NCBI GenBank assembly: GCA_963675135.1
Contig: OY776125.1
Coordinates: 40,888,513 to 40,952,512, forward strand
Direction of reading: 5' to 3'
Length of the DNA: 64,000 nucleotides
Origin: Galeopsis tetrahit
Lineage: Eukaryota; Streptophyta; Magnoliopsida; Lamiales; Lamiaceae
Shown here: positions 9,950-21,603 of the stretch, one piece after another
Layout of the letters: each line of letters starts with the position of its first letter
Numbering within the stretch: position 1 is the first letter of the stretch
Notes under the pieces: model-generated
Database searches by the model: none
Told to the model about the DNA's origin: nothing
The model's input: the letters and a program-made list of their open reading frames with translations, nothing else
Translations under genes and position numbers: made by a program

Positions 9950-12900
9950 TCAAAGATCATCCTCAGGGGGTGGCAGCATTCCATACTGTGCCCACACTCT
10001 TCTTTTCAATGCCATGGCTTCTTGGTTGGTTCCCTTAGGTCCAAGAACCATCTTGTTTAGCTTAAGGATCTCAGTGAATTCTCTCAGAATTCTTGCTTGG
10101 TCAATCCATCCTTCAAGCTTTGGAGGCATGTATATGATTGGCTTGGGAGCTGTGAGTTCAATTCTTGCAATGTCAGCAGCTGCAAGAAGTTGTTGATACA
10201 ACTCTCTGTAGTATTCTAGCATGAACTCAGTGAAGGCAGAGTTTGCATCTCCTCCATTCCATCTGTCAATGACATAGTAGTCATAGACAAACTCCCTTTT
10301 GGCTTCTTCCCATGTGTCATTTAGTTGAATTGGCACCCATTTATCCAAGTGTGGATATTTGGTGTCCATTGGGATTAGAAGCTGAGGCTTCATCTTGCTG
10401 TAAGTTGCTCTCCTCCTTCTTGGTCTCTGAAAGTTTGCTCTCCTTTCATCTCTTGCTCTGTTGGCTTCTTCCATCAGATCCATTTTCTCTTGGGCCCTCA
10501 TCATGGCCAATTTCTGTTATGTTTCAGGGTCTTTGCCATACCCTTCATGAAACAGCTTTGATGGATCATGGGCTAGAACAGTTGTCTTCTTCTTAGGTTC
10601 TGGTCCAAATCCTTCAGCAAATAACTCTTCAATGTCTTCAGTGGACTTGGTACCTTCAGCAGTTTTGCCAGATTCAGAAGACTTGTCCTTTTCAGCAGCT
10701 TTGGGCTCTTCAGCAGTTTTGGATTTCTTGGATGTAGGCTCATCATCAATAACTCTGAATTCAGGTGGAAGATCAAGGCTGCTAGGAAAGTCAGTGAATT
10801 TCTCAATTTGTCTCTTCTTTCCTTGGGCCTTCTTGATCTTTCCTCTAGTTTGGACACCTTCAGCATTTTTGTCCAAACCTGACACTTCACCGCCTGGTCT
10901 TTGTTGTAGCCTCACTCTTTCCTCTTGAGCTGAGGCCATTGAGTTTTTCAATGCCAGTGCTAACTGCTCCTCTTCATCCAATTCTTCCAAGTTCAGCACT
11001 GCTGGCTCTTTTCCCTTTCCTTCAGGGACTTTGTCCTTCCCTTTCACTGGACTCCCAATTACTAAGGCACCTTTTGCCCTTGCTCTTTCCCTTTCCCCCT
11101 TTTTGGCAGCATCAAAACACCGAGGCTTGAGGTCACTCATTGTTGAGGCCATCAGGGATTGGGCCTGGTTTAGGGATTTCATTTCTTCCAACAAATATAC
11201 ATTCTCATCATGTATATTTTGCATCTTGTCACTTCTCAAGCTAAGAAAAGCTAGAACAGGCTTCATTTTCTGTTGAACAACCTCCTCCATGGTTGCTTTA
11301 AGAGATGCATCCAATTTGGTCTTCAGAAACTCAGTGAGGTTGGCCACTGCACCTTCAGCAATGTTGGCCAACACTTCTTGGGAAAACATTTCTGAGGCTG
11401 CTTTGACCATAGCTAGCCTTTGCTCTTCAGCTCTTCTCTTTTGCAGTGCAGTCTTCTTTCCAATAGCTTGTTTGACAGTTAGTCTGAGAGCTTTGACATT
11501 AGCATTGTGATTGTCTCTCAGCAGCTTTTGCTCTTTCTTGACCTCCTCTGAGATGGCTTCCATGGTTGATTTGGCATTTTGAACTTCAGTGGAGATGGTT
11601 TGGAGACCAGATTCCACACCACTGATTCTTGCCTCAAGGGTTGGTAGCACAACATCTTCAGAGCCAGTGAGCCTCATTTCTACAGATGCTAGAGTCCTTC
11701 CTTGCTCATTCAATGCTCCTGAAGTTTCAGCATGAGCAGATTGGACTTGATGAGCCAAGGAGTCCAACTTCTCTGATTGCATTCCAAGTAAGGCCTGAGC
11801 TGAGCCTGTGTCTACTTGGATAGGTGCATCTGTTAGGAATTCATCTGCAAAAATTTGATCAAGAGAAATACCTGCAACATCAGACAAGTCAAACAAGTTA
11901 GGAAATGAGCACTCATCACCCTCAATTTCTTTTGTATAAGACTCTGATACATCAGCAGTCTTCTTCTCATTTTCAACTTGTTCTTTTCTCCCTTCTGTAA
12001 TAATGTTCTCACTCAAGGAATCAGGCCTCCTCTCATCAAGGGATTCTTGAAGTTCAGATTTGACTTCAAGAATAACCTGTCCTTCCTCACTTATTCCACC
12101 CTCATATGGTGGTACACTCACTATCTTAGTGATGACTACCTCTCTTTCATCCTCAACTCCCTCTGATTTTTCAGCTATTCTCTCCTTTTCAACTCCTTCT
12201 CCTAGACCTGCAGCACCTTCACCCTCAACAGGGTTCAAAGATGGCAGTTGTGAGGAGATCACAGTGCTTATCTCAGCAGCCACTGAGTCATCCTGAATGA
12301 TTAAGGGCTGATCAGTGTCCAACTCCTCTGACACTGAATAGGCCTTAATCAAACTAGCCTCTAGTACAGAAACCTCAACATCTTTAGGCTGTGCCTTGGG
12401 TTCAGAAGAACCTTCATTGGCAGATGTGTCTTTGGTTGTGTTGCCACCCTTGGTCAACACCTCTGATGACACAGAGCCTTTCCTATGATAGGTTTTAGGA
12501 GGGTTTGAAAGTCTGTCTGTTATAGAAGACTTGGGTTGAAAGGATTCAGGGAGGTTGGCTTGAGGGGTTTCAGGAGGGTTGGGATTTGAAGGGTTTGAGG
12601 GATCATCAGGGGAATCATCATCATTTGAGCTACTGTCAGGGTGTTTGATTCCCTTGGCTTTTCTTTCTTTCTCCTCCTCAATTTTATCAGCTACTAACTT
12701 TGCAAAAATGTCCTCATCAATGAGAAATCTTGTCTTTGAAACTCCAGCAAAGTGTAGCAATCTGTTTTCCTCTATTTGCCACCAGTTCGCACCCTTATCT
12801 TGGATGACTTGTGATATCTCCATCATGGATTTGTCTTTCACATCAACAAGCATCCTTAAATCATGAAAGGCCTTCTGAAGTCTTGGAAATTCAGCAAGTT

Positions 12901-14695
12901 GTAGATACAAACTGTCCACAGTAGCCTTGGCTCCTGCTCTGAGCATACTTTCAAAAGTATACTCCTCCTCATCTCCACTTGAATGGGGACTTTGGGTTAT
13001 AGGGGAGTTGGCTCTGGGTTCTCCAAATAGAGCTTCAGGCAGATTAAGTTCAGGGATAATGGTTTCAGAAGGGTTGGGCTCAAATGAAGGTACTTCAGTT
13101 GCTTTAGAGAGCAATGAATCTGAAGGGGCTTTACTCAGGGGGGTTGGCTCATTGAGTGCATGCTCTAAGAGCTTTGAATAATTGAGCATGGATGAGTCAA
13201 GTGGAGACAGGAGTCTTGTCTCATCTACTGCCAAATCAGCAAGCACATCAATGCCACTTCTTTGCACATTCCCTTCTGGAGAATATCTCTTAGTGAGATT
13301 TACAGGAGTAATGGGTTGGTTGGAAGGGGTGACATGGGTTTCAGGGGAGTTGGGCTCAAGGTACTGAGTTTCAGGGAGGTTGGCCTCTATAGGTTGACCT
13401 TCAGGGACTTTGGATTCTGGAGTTCCAGAACCAGAAGAATTAGTCCTTGACATGGATTTGGTCCTGCTTTCAGCTCTGCTCTCCCTTAGAGCCAATTGAA
13501 GAGACCTTTCTTCTTGAAGCTCCAACACCTTCTCAGTAGGTTTGGCCCTTCTCTTGTTGGCCCTACTGCTTCCACTTCCTTCCTTCTCAGGGACAACTTC
13601 CCTGATTCTCTTATCACCCTTATTCTTTTGCCTAGTCTCATTGTACTTCCTCCTCAACTCTTCTGAGTGGTCAGAAGGCACACTCACTCCCTCTTCTGTC
13701 ACTGCATCAACTTCAGCTGATGCTCCTGAGGCTTCTCTTGAAGACAATTGAGACATCTTTCTTGTTTTGACAGCCCTGGCCTTTGTTCTCTTTTTCATCT
13801 TAGGCTTCTCTTCCTCCTGTTCTTCAGCAGGCTTGGCCAGCAACATCCTTCTTTTCTCAGTTTTCTTGCTGAGCTTTCTGAATAGGATCTTTTGGGCTGG
13901 GAGGGGCTTTGCAAAGGTTTGCATCTGGGAATAGTGGGAAAACCTCTCAATCAACAAGCTTACCCTGGTGCAATACTTGATTTTCCCTTCTAGCACCACC
14001 TTATTGTGGGTTTTCACCTTAAATTTAGCCTTCTCCTTCATCATCTCAGACATGATGAAGGTCCTCCAATCAAACTTGATGCCCTTATCACTGGCATCAA
14101 TAATGGCAGCCATGATTCTGATCCTTGGATGGCTGACCTGCTCTAAGCTTCCAGTGTTGCTTAAGAAGCTCTTAGCAACTACCTCAAAAAGATTGAGAAA
14201 CTATGGTTTGAGAGTTTTCTTGTTTTGAGTTGAGGAGAGAGGCCCTGGAACTAATAACCACTCTTGGGCTATTTCATCTTCATGCCCAGTACCATAAACC
14301 TCTGGATTCCTTCCCTCATAAGGCAATCCAAAAGCTCCTTCCAGATCTTCTGAGGAGAATTTTACTCTGTGGAATCTCTCCTCTTCCTCTCCTTCTGCTG
14401 TGTAAGATAATCTGGTTGATACTTCACCATCTTCAGGCTTGCCTCTCCACTTGAGGAAGGCAAAGAATTCTGCCATGTAGCTCTCCAAGCAAGAGCTTGG
14501 TCTTTCTTCCAAGAACTTTCGAAGACCAGCTCTTCTCAACCACCTCAGGGTTGGAGTAATCTCAGGATCTTCACTTTCAAAGGAGACTATTGGCTCAAAG
14601 TGAAGATTGTTTTTGTTGCTTAGGTAGGCAAAATCCAGGTCTAGATCCTTGTTAGAGAAATCAAAAAGCATCTCAGGTCTAACTTTGGGGGCCAT
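9950..14695 (-). pseudogene. SIRE-A extra 3' reading frame, envelope-like position, about 1580 codons
   Basis: One minus-strand frame runs from ATG 14695 (MAPKVRPEML) to 9950 without a frameshift, broken only by TAG at 14201-14203 and TAA at 10517-10519. Its N-terminal module contains AGLRKFLEERP, EFFAFLKW, then VKFSSEDLEGAFGLP. A second N-terminal part has FDWRTFIMSEM. A basic patch (KKRTKARAVKTRKM) and a long acidic, Ser/Pro/Glu-rich middle with recurring NLPE follow. A coiled coil lies at about 11350-11800, and a C-terminal globular part has WVPIQLNDTWEEAKREFVYDYY. No convincing membrane helix is visible after ATG 14695. SIRE elements are known to carry an extra frame here called envelope-like. 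The N-terminal module also recalls the 'putative plant transposon protein' domain. The function is unknown. Confidence 0.75.
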
Positions 14696-15386
14696 TGAAA
14701 TTTGCAGAGAGAGTTTTGAGAGAGTTTGAAGAAAATTTGAGTTAGGGTTTCGAATACTTGGGGAAGAAGTGTTTGTGGGGATCTTAAGACTTGTGAATAT
14801 TCTAAAAAGAATGTATGTCAATGAGTTGGTAAGGTCTTGAAACAATTCAAAGGTGAACAAAAATGGAAATCCAAAATGGACGGCTAGGATTGATTTCAGG
14901 GGAGTTGTCCATTTTTGATCCAATGGTCAAAAACCAATGTAACAGTGAAATAACTGTTTTATTCAAAACGTGGGTGGTTTTTAATGTTTGTTAAAGGCTG
15001 GGGGTTTTTCGAGATAGATCATGTCCCAAAAAGTTTAATGCAAACAAGAGTTAAATCTTGGCATTTAATGCATGGAAAGTGACCTTTTGGGTGGGAGACA
15101 AATTAAATCCCAGAAAGGTGAAAACTGTATTTCAAGGGACAGATTTCGAGATGGGTATTGATCACCAAAAATAGGTGCTTATCATACCAAGATTTGGTTT
15201 GATAGCTGGGACAACTTATCTGACCCTACATGGACAAGTGTCCTGAAAGACTGTGGACAAGTGTCCTGAATTTCAAAGGACAAGTGTCCTGAAGAAGCAA
15301 GGTCATGTTTCTGAGTTTCAGTAGACTTGACCAAGTCTGCTGAAGTTTGAGTTTGTTTCCCCCTTAATCAATGAACTTCTTTGGAC
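14696..15386 (-). other. Spacer between pol and extra frame of SIRE-A
   Basis: No frame continuous with pol is seen here. The open sequence upstream of ATG 14695 (to 14923) translates to a hydrophobic stretch but looks like leader. The spacer contains the 23-bp tandem repeat at 15232-15300 and otherwise no recognisable signal. Confidence 0.55.
15232..15300. repeat. Three 23-bp tandem units with a 12-bp palindrome
   Basis: GGACAAGTGTCCTGAA starts at 15232, 15255 and 15278, exactly 23 bp apart. The core GGACAAGTGTCC is near-palindromic (GGACA..TGTCC). It lies between pol and the extra frame, where a subgenomic promoter or splice control could act, but no function is shown. Confidence 0.8.
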
Positions 15387-18300
15387 TCATTTGTCCAACT
15401 TCCCTGGATCAAGAAGTCCCAACTCTGCTGATAACTCCAGGAACCTGGCCTCTGCAAGTGGCTTAGTTAGTATATCAGCTTTTTGATGGTCTGTGTGAAT
15501 TTTCACTAGCTTGATATCCTTCTTCTCCACATGATCTCTAATGAAGTGGTGCTTGATGTCCACATGTTTGCATCTAGTGTGTAAGACAGGATTTTGTGAT
15601 ATAGCAATGGCACTATTGTTATCACAAAATATTGGCACTTCAGTAGAGTTGACTTTGTAGTCTCTCAGTTGTTGTCTCAACCATAGGATCTGAGCACAAC
15701 AACTTCCAGCAGCAACATATTCAGCTTCAGTGGTGGAAGTAGCCACTGTGTTCTGCTTCTTGGAGAACCATGAAATAAGCTTGTTGCCCAAGAATTGACA
15801 AGTCCCTGAAGTGGACTTTCTGTCAATTCTACAGCCTCCATAGTCAGCATCTGAGTAGCCAGTTAACTCAATGTTGTCATCAGCAGGGTACCAAAGGCCT
15901 AGATTTTCAGTGCCTTTGAGATACCTCAAAATCCTCTTTGCAGCCTCAAGGTGGCTTTTCTTAGGATTTGCTTGAAACCTTGCACAAACACCTACTGCAA
16001 AGGTGATATCAGGTCTGCTGGCAGTGAGATAGAGGAGTGAACCAATTATTCCTCTATACTCAGTAGAGTTGGTTGGAATACCACTCTCATCAGGATCCAT
16101 CTTCCAATTTGTGTTCATAGGGATCCTTACTGGCTTGCTAGTTGTACACCCAAACTTTTTGATCATTTCTCTGGTGTACTTAGCTTGGTTGATGAAGATT
16201 CCTTCTTTAGACTGTTTGACTTGTAGACCCAAAAAGAAATTCATCAACCCCATCATGGACATCTCAAACTTGCTTTGCATGAGCTTGGAGAATTTCTCAC
16301 AGAGCTTCTCATTAGGGGATCCAAAAATTATGTCATCCACATAAATTTGGACAAGCAAGATGTCCTCTCCTTCAGAGATTCTGAAGAGATTTCTGTCCAC
16401 AGTTCCCTTGGTGAATCCATGATCCAAGAGGAATTGTGACAGTGTATCATACCAAGCCCTAGGGGCTTGTTTGAGTCCATATAGAGCTTTCTTGAGTCTG
16501 TAAACTTGGTTTCCAACTTCAAAACCTGGTGGTTGCTCCACATAGACTTCTTCTTTCAAGACTCCATTCAGAAAGGCACTCTTGACATCCATTTGGTATA
16601 CTTTGAACCTCTTGTGGGCTGCATAGGCTAGAAAGAGTCTTATTGCTTCTAGCCTTGCCACAGGTGCAAATGTCTCATCATAGTCAATGCCTTCATGTTG
16701 GCAATACCCTTTTGCCACAAGTCTTGCTTTGTTTCTGACAATCACATCATTTTCATTTTTCTTGTTCTTGAACACCCACTTTGTTCCAATAACATCTTGA
16801 TGTGAAGGCCTATCCACCAGCTCCCATACTTCATTTCTGGTGAATTGGTTCAGTTCTTCCTGCATGGCTGTGATCCAATTGGCATCTTGAAGTGCTTCCT
16901 CAATATCACTTGGTTCTTGCTCTGACAAGAAACAACAGAACATAGCACTTTCACCATGAAACTTTCTGGTTCTGACTCCTATACTTGGGTCACCAAGTAT
17001 CAGATCAGTAGGATGGTCAGACAACCAAGTCCTTCTTTTCCTGATCTCTTCAGTAGAGTTGTCCTCTACTGAAGGTGAGTCATTTTGATCATAGAATTCA
17101 GGATAATTTAATGCAGGATCTAATTCAGGATCATAATCAGGGGTGTTGTCCTCAATGTCAGGGACATTGGCATTTTCAACATTTTGAGGTCCCCCTTGAT
17201 TATTTGACCCATTAACTACCTCAGCAGGAACTGCTTCTTCATTGGTAGTTGTTACCTGGATGTGAACTGGGATTGGTTCATTCAGTTCACCATTTCCATC
17301 TGTAGGATTTGTCTCAGGAAGGTTGCCTTCAGGATTGTTGTCCAATGTGGGTTTTTCAGGCAGATTGGCTTGAACAACATCTATGAATTCAGTGTCTTTG
17401 TCTTTTAGGCTTAATCTGGTTGTCCTCTGTGTGATTTCTTCAGGTTCCAAATGATCATTCCTGATCTCAGAGATAGATTCATCAAATACAACATGAGGTG
17501 TTTCTTCCACTATAAGGGTTTTCTTGTTGTAGACTCTGAAAGCTCTACTGATTTGAGAGTATCCAAGAAATACTCCCTCATCAGCTTTGCTGTCAAAGGC
17601 TTTCAACTGTTCTTTCCCATTATTGTGAATGAAACATTTACAACCAAATATATGAAAGTATGACACTTTAGGCATTCTTCCTTTCCAGAGTTCATAGGGG
17701 GTTTTGCCTTGCCCCTTAGTGATCAAACATCTATTTTGAGTATGGCATGCAGTGTTTATAGCTTCAGCCCAAAATCTCTTAGGTAAGTTTGAATCAGCAA
17801 TTAAGGTTCTAGCGGCTTCTTTTAAAGTTCTATTCCTTCTTTCTGCAACTCCATTTTGTTGGGGAGTTCTAGCTGCTGAGGTTTCATGAGCTATTCCATT
17901 TGATGTGCAGTACTCATTGATGTATGAATTAATGAACTCAGTGCCTTTATCAGATCTTATCTTGATAATGCTAAGGCTTTTCTCATTTGACAATCTCTTA
18001 AGAAGTTCAGGTAGTTTGACTTGTGTTTCCTTCTTATTAAGGAGAAATACTACCCATGTGAACCTAGAGAAGTCATCTACTACCACTAATGTGTATTTTC
18101 TACCATTTATGCTTGAAGGGGTAATTGGTCCAAACAGATCCATATGTAGAAGTTCAAGTACCCTTTCAGTGGAGATGACTGGTTTTCCTTTGAATGAGGC
18201 TTTAATCTGTTTTCCTTCTTGACATGGCTTACACACATGTTCTTTAATGAAAACCTCATTAGGTAGTCCTTTAACTAATGCATTTCTAGAAAGTTTATTC

Positions 18301-18776
18301 ATAGATTTGAAGTTCAGGTGGTTTAGCCTCTTGTGCCATAACCAACTTTGTTCACTAGAACTTTTAGCAATAAAACATGCAGCATCAGTAGACTTGTCCC
18401 AATCTGCAAAGTACACATTTCCCTTCCTAGTTCCAGTCAGTAGAGTTTGTTGAGTCTTATCTTTGATTAGACATTTTCCACTTGAGAACTCAACATTAAA
18501 ATCTTTGTCACAGAATTGACTGATACTTAGGAGATTATATTTGAGACCAACTACATAAGATACATTGGTTACTTTGATGTTACCAATCATCAAAGTACCA
18601 TAACCTTTTGTTGTTGCTTGTGAGCTGTCTCCAAAGGTGACATTTGGGCCTTCTTTTTCAATGAAGTCAGTGAGGAGTTCCTTGTTTCCAGTCATGTGCC
18701 TTGAGCATCCACTGTCAAGGTACCATGCTGTCTTTTTGTACATGCTCCTCTTCTTGTGGCCCAGTGGTACCTGCAT
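15387..18776 (-). CDS. SIRE-A Pol polyprotein (protease, integrase, RT, RNase H), intact
   Basis: This 1129-codon uninterrupted frame starts at ATG 18776, directly after the gag stop and in the same frame. Protease: [12 protein letters not shown] near residues 19-30. Integrase: zinc finger beginning [12 protein letters not shown] near residue 140 with CKPC, then the catalytic triad in LLHMDLFGP (about 208), SDKGTEF (about 273) and [10 protein letters not shown] (about 305). Reverse transcriptase: [21 protein letters not shown] and YVDDIIFGS (about 811). RNase [10 protein letters not shown] (about 970) and [11 protein letters not shown] (about 1013). Domain order PR-IN-RT-RH is that of Ty1/copia, and the sequence type is SIRE/Maximus. 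All catalytic residues I can check are present, so this pol could be active, but the element's 5' deletions prevent independent movement. Confidence 0.92.
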   Translation of the reverse strand: MQVPLGHKKRSMYKKTAWYLDSGCSRHMTGNKELLTDFIEKEGPNVTFGDSSQATTKGYGTLMIGNIKVTNVSYVVGLKYNLLSISQFCDKDFNVEFSSGKCLIKDKTQQTLLTGTRKGNVYFADWDKSTDAACFIAKSSSEQSWLWHKRLNHLNFKSMNKLSRNALVKGLPNEVFIKEHVCKPCQEGKQIKASFKGKPVISTERVLELLHMDLFGPITPSSINGRKYTLVVVDDFSRFTWVVFLLNKKETQVKLPELLKRLSNEKSLSIIKIRSDKGTEFINSYINEYCTSNGIAHETSAARTPQQNGVAERRNRTLKEAARTLIADSNLPKRFWAEAINTACHTQNRCLITKGQGKTPYELWKGRMPKVSYFHIFGCKCFIHNNGKEQLKAFDSKADEGVFLGYSQISRAFRVYNKKTLIVEETPHVVFDESISEIRNDHLEPEEITQRTTRLSLKDKDTEFIDVVQANLPEKPTLDNNPEGNLPETNPTDGNGELNEPIPVHIQVTTTNEEAVPAEVVNGSNNQGGPQNVENANVPDIEDNTPDYDPELDPALNYPEFYDQNDSPSVEDNSTEEIRKRRTWLSDHPTDLILGDPSIGVRTRKFHGESAMFCCFLSEQEPSDIEEALQDANWITAMQEELNQFTRNEVWELVDRPSHQDVIGTKWVFKNKKNENDVIVRNKARLVAKGYCQHEGIDYDETFAPVARLEAIRLFLAYAAHKRFKVYQMDVKSAFLNGVLKEEVYVEQPPGFEVGNQVYRLKKALYGLKQAPRAWYDTLSQFLLDHGFTKGTVDRNLFRISEGEDILLVQIYVDDIIFGSPNEKLCEKFSKLMQSKFEMSMMGLMNFFLGLQVKQSKEGIFINQAKYTREMIKKFGCTTSKPVRIPMNTNWKMDPDESGIPTNSTEYRGIIGSLLYLTASRPDITFAVGVCARFQANPKKSHLEAAKRILRYLKGTENLGLWYPADDNIELTGYSDADYGGCRIDRKSTSGTCQFLGNKLISWFSKKQNTVATSTTEAEYVAAGSCCAQILWLRQQLRDYKVNSTEVPIFCDNNSAIAISQNPVLHTRCKHVDIKHHFIRDHVEKKDIKLVKIHTDHQKADILTKPLAEARFLELSAELGLLDPGKLDK

Positions 18777-20360
18777 TTAGATAGGTTTAGGTACCCTTTG
18801 AGTTTTGGGTCCTGAGAGGTTAGCTGTACCTTTGGGAACCCAGACTTGCCTGATAACCCTGATTGATTCAAGGTGGCTAAGTTGATTTCCTAGTGCATCA
18901 ACATACACTGTCTTTCCCTTAAATGCCTTTGGGAAAGTATGTGTGAATGTGTTAACTCTGTAAGTTTCAAAGGAGTTGTCCACTCTTCTGAACTTATGAG
19001 TTCTTTGTGCAGCTTGATGAAATCTTTGAGGAAAGGCCTTTTTATGACCATTACCCTTTGGCATGAAGGGTTTTGGTTGTCTCATTTTATTCTGCCTGTG
19101 AGGATAGTTATCCTTAGGTCTATTCAGTTGAGGCTTTCTCAGATGAGTTGGCCTAGGCTGATTATACCTTGGATAATTCCTCTGAACATTGTTCAGGAGA
19201 GTTGTCCTTCCATTGGGTCTACTCTGCTGACCAATATTCCTCTTGTGCTCAGGAGCTTTGGCCATTTCCTTAGGTTTTGGCCTATTCTCCTGAATCACTT
19301 GAGTAGGCATTTCATTCAATTTGCCCTTTCCTTTGTTCAGTGGCTGAATTATTTCATTTTCAGTTTGTGCCACTGACTTAACAAAGATTCTCTTAGTGTT
19401 ACTTGTGGATGCAACACTAAGACAAGGTGAAGATTCAAATGGATCAAAGCCCAATCCACTTCTTTGAGCCATAGGTCTTTGATAACTTTGAATTTCCTCT
19501 ATTGCTCTAGAGGATTTGTTCAAAGCAGACATCTTTAATTTCAGGCTCTCTTCACTTGATTTAAGAATATCATACTCATGTGAGAGGTTTTCAAATTTTG
19601 CATTTAGAATTTTAAGTTCAAATTCTTTTCTCTTCTGAGAGAGAAGTTGGTCATCAATCTCCTTTTGTTGGTCAACTATCCTGAGATTTGCTTCCTCAAG
19701 CTTTCTCAAGACTTGTTGATACAACTCAGTAGACTTGACATCAACAACTACCTCAGAGTTCTTGGTTAGTTCAGTAGCCAATCTTTCATTTTCTCTCACA
19801 CAGTTGTCATGAAATTCTTGTAATCTAGTGAAATCTTCCATCAACTTTCCTAAGGAAAGTTTCAGGTTAACCTCACTAGTGTTTTGTGAGATGAATGATG
19901 GTGAACTAGAAGTAGAGGATACCTCATCATCCTCAAGAGCCATGTTGCAAACATCATCATCATCATCACTGTTGGAGAATAATCCATCAGAGGAGTTGAA
20001 GCTTTCAGCACTATCAGATTCTTCACCAGCCATCATGGCTTTTCTATTGTTGAACTTTCTGTCTCTTTTAGCTTGTCTCTCTCTTCTTTCTTTAGAGCTT
20101 AATTCAGGGCAGTCATACTGGAAGTGCCCTTTCTTTTTACAGTTATAGCACAAATCTTCATCATCATCCTTCTTGGATTCTTCTCTTCTTTTTGATGATG
20201 AAGGTTCAGCTCTACTGGACCTTCTCCTATCAGAGTACTTGTCCTCTGATCTTTTCTCTTCAGGCTTTTTGACTCCAGCCTGTGCTTCAGGAGAGTTGTA
20301 TCTCCTGAATTTGTTGTCCTGGTAGAATTTTTTGTATCTACCAAACCTTGAGTTCAATTG
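18777..20360 (-). CDS. SIRE-A Gag, C-terminal part only
   Basis: A 526-codon open frame enters from the deletion junction at 20360 without an ATG. It begins in the NSRFGRYKKFY segment that precedes the zinc knuckle in SIRE gags. The knuckle is CYNCKKKGHFQYDC (about 20110-20155). Acidic Ser/Asp runs follow, then a coiled coil (about 19490-19740) and a long basic Pro/Asn/Arg-rich tail. The UBN2-like capsid domain expected upstream is deleted together with the primer site. The frame ends in TAA (18777-18779), immediately followed in frame by the pol ATG, so gag and pol differ by a single stop. Confidence 0.85.
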   Translation of the reverse strand, partial: QLNSRFGRYKKFYQDNKFRRYNSPEAQAGVKKPEEKRSEDKYSDRRRSSRAEPSSSKRREESKKDDDEDLCYNCKKKGHFQYDCPELSSKERRERQAKRDRKFNNRKAMMAGEESDSAESFNSSDGLFSNSDDDDDVCNMALEDDEVSSTSSSPSFISQNTSEVNLKLSLGKLMEDFTRLQEFHDNCVRENERLATELTKNSEVVVDVKSTELYQQVLRKLEEANLRIVDQQKEIDDQLLSQKRKEFELKILNAKFENLSHEYDILKSSEESLKLKMSALNKSSRAIEEIQSYQRPMAQRSGLGFDPFESSPCLSVASTSNTKRIFVKSVAQTENEIIQPLNKGKGKLNEMPTQVIQENRPKPKEMAKAPEHKRNIGQQSRPNGRTTLLNNVQRNYPRYNQPRPTHLRKPQLNRPKDNYPHRQNKMRQPKPFMPKGNGHKKAFPQRFHQAAQRTHKFRRVDNSFETYRVNTFTHTFPKAFKGKTVYVDALGNQLSHLESIRVIRQVWVPKGTANLSGPKTQRVPKPI

Positions 20361-21603
20361 GGATATCTCTCTAAGCTTGTGTATGGATATACAATTGGGT
20401 TCAGCTTAGAAGAAGTGTATAAAGACTAAGATAGTCTCTTTGAAAGCTTAAATGTTATATGAGCTTCAGAATACTTGTGTAGTTGGATTCTGTTGAGGTT
20501 AGTTGGATGCTTTCAAATGGTCTTCACACTTCTGTATTTATAGACAAAATGGAGGATTTGCCCGTTGGAGAGGCAGCCCCAAATTGCTATAAATGTCTTC
20601 CTTGAGTTCTTCAAACTGGAAGACAGATTCTTGACAGTGACATGTCCTCATTTGGGTAATAAACGGCTTGTAAGACTTTTTCTTCATTCTGCAGCACTTT
20701 TCCCAATGTTTGACTTCTTGTTAGGATTTGGACATGGCTTCTAAAGGTTGATCCAATGATAGGACAACATTCCTTATCATCTGGACAACTCTCCTTATCA
20801 CTATCAGCAGTTTTGCCTTTCAGCAAGGTTGGCTTGCTCTTCTTCAGATGACTTAGCTCTTTCCCTTTATTTCACTTCAAGGTGATCTTAGCTTGTTTCT
20901 TTGGTGATCTTTAGGGTGTGGTTGTCTCTTTCTCTTCAGCATAGTTGACCTTCAACCTTTACAACATCTGTTCTGATTCAATCATGCTGAGACAACTCTT
21001 CTGGACAACTCTTCTGATCAGCATATTTGGTCTTTTGGCATCAGAGCACTTTACACATAGAGTTGGCTTCTCTGGACAACTCTCCTGATCCAAAGCCTTT
21101 GAGTGGCTTTGTCCTTTTGAGCTAGGTAAAGTTGTTCTTGCATATGGCTAGCTTCTTTGGACAACTCTGCTGATCAAAGTTATTAAGCTTGTCCTTTTGA
21201 TTTTACCAATCTTGCATATGGACACTTTCTCTGGACAACTCTCCTGATCAGATCATCTTATTGGACTTGTCCTTTTGAGCTTTACAATCTTGTTCTTGCA
21301 TAAGAACATCTTCTCTGGACAACTCTCCTGATCAGTGCATTTGGTTTTCCATGGAGTGTCCTTGCTCTTAAGTGATTGTTCCAGAATTTGAGCCTTGAGG
21401 GGACTTGATCTTGATCATCTTCAAAGCATAGGTTCCCCCTCAAATTGTGCATCTAATTGTCTAAGAGCTGCCTAACATTTCAGCTTCCTATCTAGCCTAT
21501 AAACTATATGTTCTATCATTTCTAGAACATATTTATCTTGACTTAGGCATGTCTCAGGGGGTTTTGGTATTAGATCAAAACATATCTCATTTTATTCCCA
21601 ACA
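20361..21603 (-). repeat. 5' LTR of SIRE-A, U5 end deleted
   Basis: These 1243 bp are a near-copy of 8239-9481. The outer end (minus strand TGTTGGGAAT…) is intact at 21603. The inner end is broken at 20361 (GGATATCTCTC), fused to gag sequence. Confidence 0.9.
20534..20543 (-). promoter_or_regulatory. TATA box of SIRE-A LTR
   Basis: The minus strand reads CTATAAATAC, with the equivalent site in the left LTR at about 8412-8421. It lies downstream (on the minus strand) of the GGACAACTCTCC repeats and is the likely transcription signal. Motif and position only. Confidence 0.55.

Larger units (their letters stand above)
7880..21603 (-). mobile_element. SIRE-A: SIRE/Maximus-type Ty1/copia element with damaged 5' end
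   Basis: Order on the minus strand is 5' LTR remnant (21603-20361), gag C-terminal part (20360-18777), pol (18776-15387), extra 3' frame (14695-9950), polypurine tract (9504-9482) and 3' LTR (9481-about 7880). The 1243 bp shared by the two LTRs (8239-9481 and 20361-21603) are nearly identical. At 20361 the 5' LTR runs straight into mid-gag, so the U5 end, primer site and gag N-terminus are deleted. The 3' LTR also lacks its U5 end. No matching target duplication can be recognised: CTTCT follows 21603, and Copia-A lies at the other edge. Confidence 0.85.

Noticed and set aside
10632..13751. Many + strand open frames opposite the SIRE-A extra reading frame
   Set aside because: They are shadows of the long minus-strand frame, with Ser/Leu-rich composition from its reverse complement and no domain signature.
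14696..14923. Hydrophobic N-terminal signal for the SIRE-A extra protein
   Set aside because: The open stretch upstream of ATG 14695 looks like leader, and SIRE-B has no hydrophobic counterpart at its start.
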